64,000 bases of DNA, from assembly GCF_001698815.1 (NCBI RefSeq), contig NZ_LGSI01000056.1, positions 62,001 through 126,000 of the forward strand, read 5' to 3'. The translations under genes and the position numbers were made by a program. Numbering within the stretch: position 1 is the first letter of the stretch; each line of letters starts with the position of its first letter. The stretch comes from Pseudomonas syringae. Lineage in GTDB: Bacteria; Pseudomonadota; Gammaproteobacteria; Pseudomonadales; Pseudomonadaceae. Shown here in pieces: positions 62,850 to 64,000 of the stretch. The notes beneath the pieces are model-generated. The model was not told the origin of the DNA. It saw only the letters and a list, made by a program, of their open reading frames with translations, and did not search any database.

Positions 62850-63863
62850 ATGGCTCTCAGCAAAGAAGCGCCGGAGTTTGACATCGACGACGAGGTTCTC
62901 CTTATGGAAGCCGGTGTCGTCCTGGAATCCGAATCGGACGAAAAGCAGCACAAAGCTGCAAAAGCTTCGGTTCGAGCCAAGGCCAGAAACTCCACATCGC
63001 TCAAGCAACACAAATACATTGATTACACCCGGGCGCTAGATGCGACCCAGCTGTACCTCAATGAAATCGGATTCTCTCCCCTGTTGTCCCCCGAAGAAGA
63101 AGTCCATTTTGCACGTCTGTCGCAAAGTGGTGATCCGGCGGGACGCAAACGCATGATCGAAAGCAACCTGCGACTGGTGGTGAAAATCGCCAGGCGTTAT
63201 GTCAATCGTGGGCTGTCATTGCTCGACCTGATCGAGGAAGGCAACCTGGGCTTGATCCGGGCAGTCGAAAAATTCGATCCAGAGCGAGGCTTTCGCTTTT
63301 CTACCTACGCCACTTGGTGGATTCGTCAGACCATCGAGCGCGCCATCATGAATCAGACCCGGACCATCCGGTTGCCGATTCATGTGGTCAAAGAATTGAA
63401 TGTCTACCTGCGGGCGGCTCGCGAGCTGACCCAGAAACTCGACCACGAGCCCTCTCCTGAGGAAATCGCGAACCTGCTCGAGAAGCCGGTGGGCGAGGTC
63501 AAGCGCATGCTGGGCCTCAATGAGCGTGTTTCCTCGGTGGACGTGTCACTCGGGCCGGACTCTGACAAGACCCTGCTTGATACCCTGACCGATGATCGTC
63601 CGACAGATCCTTGTGAGCTGTTGCAGGATGACGATCTCTCCCAGAGCATCGATCAGTGGCTTTCCGAACTTACCGATAAACAACGTGAAGTCGTCATCCG
63701 CCGGTTTGGCCTGCGCGGTCATGAGAGCAGTACTCTGGAAGACGTCGGGCTGGAGATCGGTCTTACGCGCGAGCGTGTCCGCCAGATTCAGGTTGAAGGC
63801 CTGAAGCGTCTGCGGGAGATTCTTGAGAAAAATGGTTTATCCAGTGAGTCATTGTTTCAATAA
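62850..63863 (+). CDS. rpoS: RNA polymerase sigma factor RpoS
   Basis: RpoS is the stationary-phase and general stress sigma factor. The 337-residue protein has an acidic variable N-terminus (EAPEFDIDDEVLLMEAGVVL), region 1.2 (DATQLYLNEIGFSPLLSPEE), regions 2.1-2.4 with NLRLVVKIARRYVNRGLSLL, DLIEEGNLGLIRAVEKFDPE and RFSTYATWWIRQTIERAIMN, region 3, and region 4 with the helix-turn-helix TLEDVGLEIGLTRERVRQIQ. The length is typical for Pseudomonas. It follows nlpD by 102 bases and ends before a clear terminator. Confidence 0.98.
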   Translation: MALSKEAPEFDIDDEVLLMEAGVVLESESDEKQHKAAKASVRAKARNSTSLKQHKYIDYTRALDATQLYLNEIGFSPLLSPEEEVHFARLSQSGDPAGRKRMIESNLRLVVKIARRYVNRGLSLLDLIEEGNLGLIRAVEKFDPERGFRFSTYATWWIRQTIERAIMNQTRTIRLPIHVVKELNVYLRAARELTQKLDHEPSPEEIANLLEKPVGEVKRMLGLNERVSSVDVSLGPDSDKTLLDTLTDDRPTDPCELLQDDDLSQSIDQWLSELTDKQREVVIRRFGLRGHESSTLEDVGLEIGLTRERVRQIQVEGLKRLREILEKNGLSSESLFQ

Positions 63864-63913
63864 AGCAACACTTTGCTTAGCTCGCTAATTAAACGCTGTT
63901 ATTTTTGCTAAAC

Positions 63914-63941
63914 AAAACACCCCCTTGTGGGGTGTTTTTTT
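63914..63941 (+). terminator. Rho-independent terminator of rpoS
   Basis: The stem aaaacacccc / ggggtgtttt with a 5-base loop (cttgt) is followed by further T (seven in a row), 51 bases after the rpoS stop. The rest of the window to 64000 is AT-rich with no gene visible. Confidence 0.92.
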
Positions 63942-64000
63942 CTGTCATTTTTTTTAATTGTAAATACGTATAAATATCTGCTGGTTTTTGATTCTCATTA

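Noticed and set aside
63864..64000. Possible rsmZ small RNA downstream of rpoS
   Set aside because: In several Pseudomonas rsmZ lies between rpoS and fdxA, but this stretch has only the rpoS terminator and AT-rich DNA, without the repeated GGA motifs expected. The gene may be beyond the window edge.

Overview
The window is chromosomal, high-GC DNA from a fluorescent Pseudomonas. The gene content and order match the conserved Pseudomonas block dapC-glnD-map-rpsB-tsf-pyrH-frr-uppS-cdsA-dxr-rseP-bamA-skp-lpxD-fabZ-lpxA-lpxB-rnhB-dnaE-accA-tilS-pyrG-kdsA-eno-ftsB-ispD-adhC-fghA-ispF-truD-surE-pcm-nlpD-rpoS. The abundant palindromic REP-type repeats between genes also fit the P. syringae / P. fluorescens lineage. 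I cannot fix the species. I saw no rRNA, tRNA, CRISPR array, prophage or intact insertion sequence.

Layout. 1-5.2 kb: a tandem REP array, then a small-protein/DUF72 pair, a PEP-mutase-like enzyme, an extensin-like protein, an unknown protein with two internal repeats, and rsmJ. 5.2-10.1 kb: a TetR regulator divergent from a two-gene RND efflux operon, with a clear inverted-repeat operator between them. 10.4-19.4 kb (minus strand): DUF4197 protein, YbaY-like lipoprotein, plsB, a small unknown protein, rlmA-dapE (overlapping), and the ndvB glucan synthase. 19.8-25.3 kb: tcdA facing csdE-csdA (tRNA ct6A and sulfur transfer), dapD, an ArsC-like reductase and dapC, so three lysine/diaminopimelate genes lie within 10 kb. 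25.4-28.9 kb: glnD (nitrogen signalling) and map.

29-63.9 kb, almost all plus strand: translation factors (rpsB, tsf, frr), UMP kinase, isoprenoid and phospholipid synthesis (uppS, cdsA, dxr), envelope assembly (rseP, bamA, skp), lipid A synthesis (lpxD, fabZ, lpxA, lpxB), then rnhB, dnaE, accA, tilS, pyrG, kdsA, eno, ftsB, ispD. A LysR gene faces the formaldehyde-detoxification pair adhC-fghA. The window ends with ispF-truD-surE-pcm-nlpD-rpoS and the rpoS terminator. Many neighbours overlap by 4 bases (ATGA or GTGA), which indicates translational coupling.

How the genes work together: dxr, ispD and ispF supply the MEP isoprenoid pathway that uppS draws on. lpxD/fabZ/lpxA/lpxB and kdsA build lipid A and Kdo, while bamA, skp and rseP handle outer-membrane assembly and its stress response. 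accA, fabZ, plsB and cdsA form the fatty-acid to phospholipid route.

This is mainly core genome, and I did not find a convincing new multi-gene system. The observations most worth a second look are local: the repeat-containing unknown protein, a duplication reaching into the tetR 3' end, lone insertion-sequence-like termini, a hairpin abutting the ispF start codon, and several families of dispersed palindromes.
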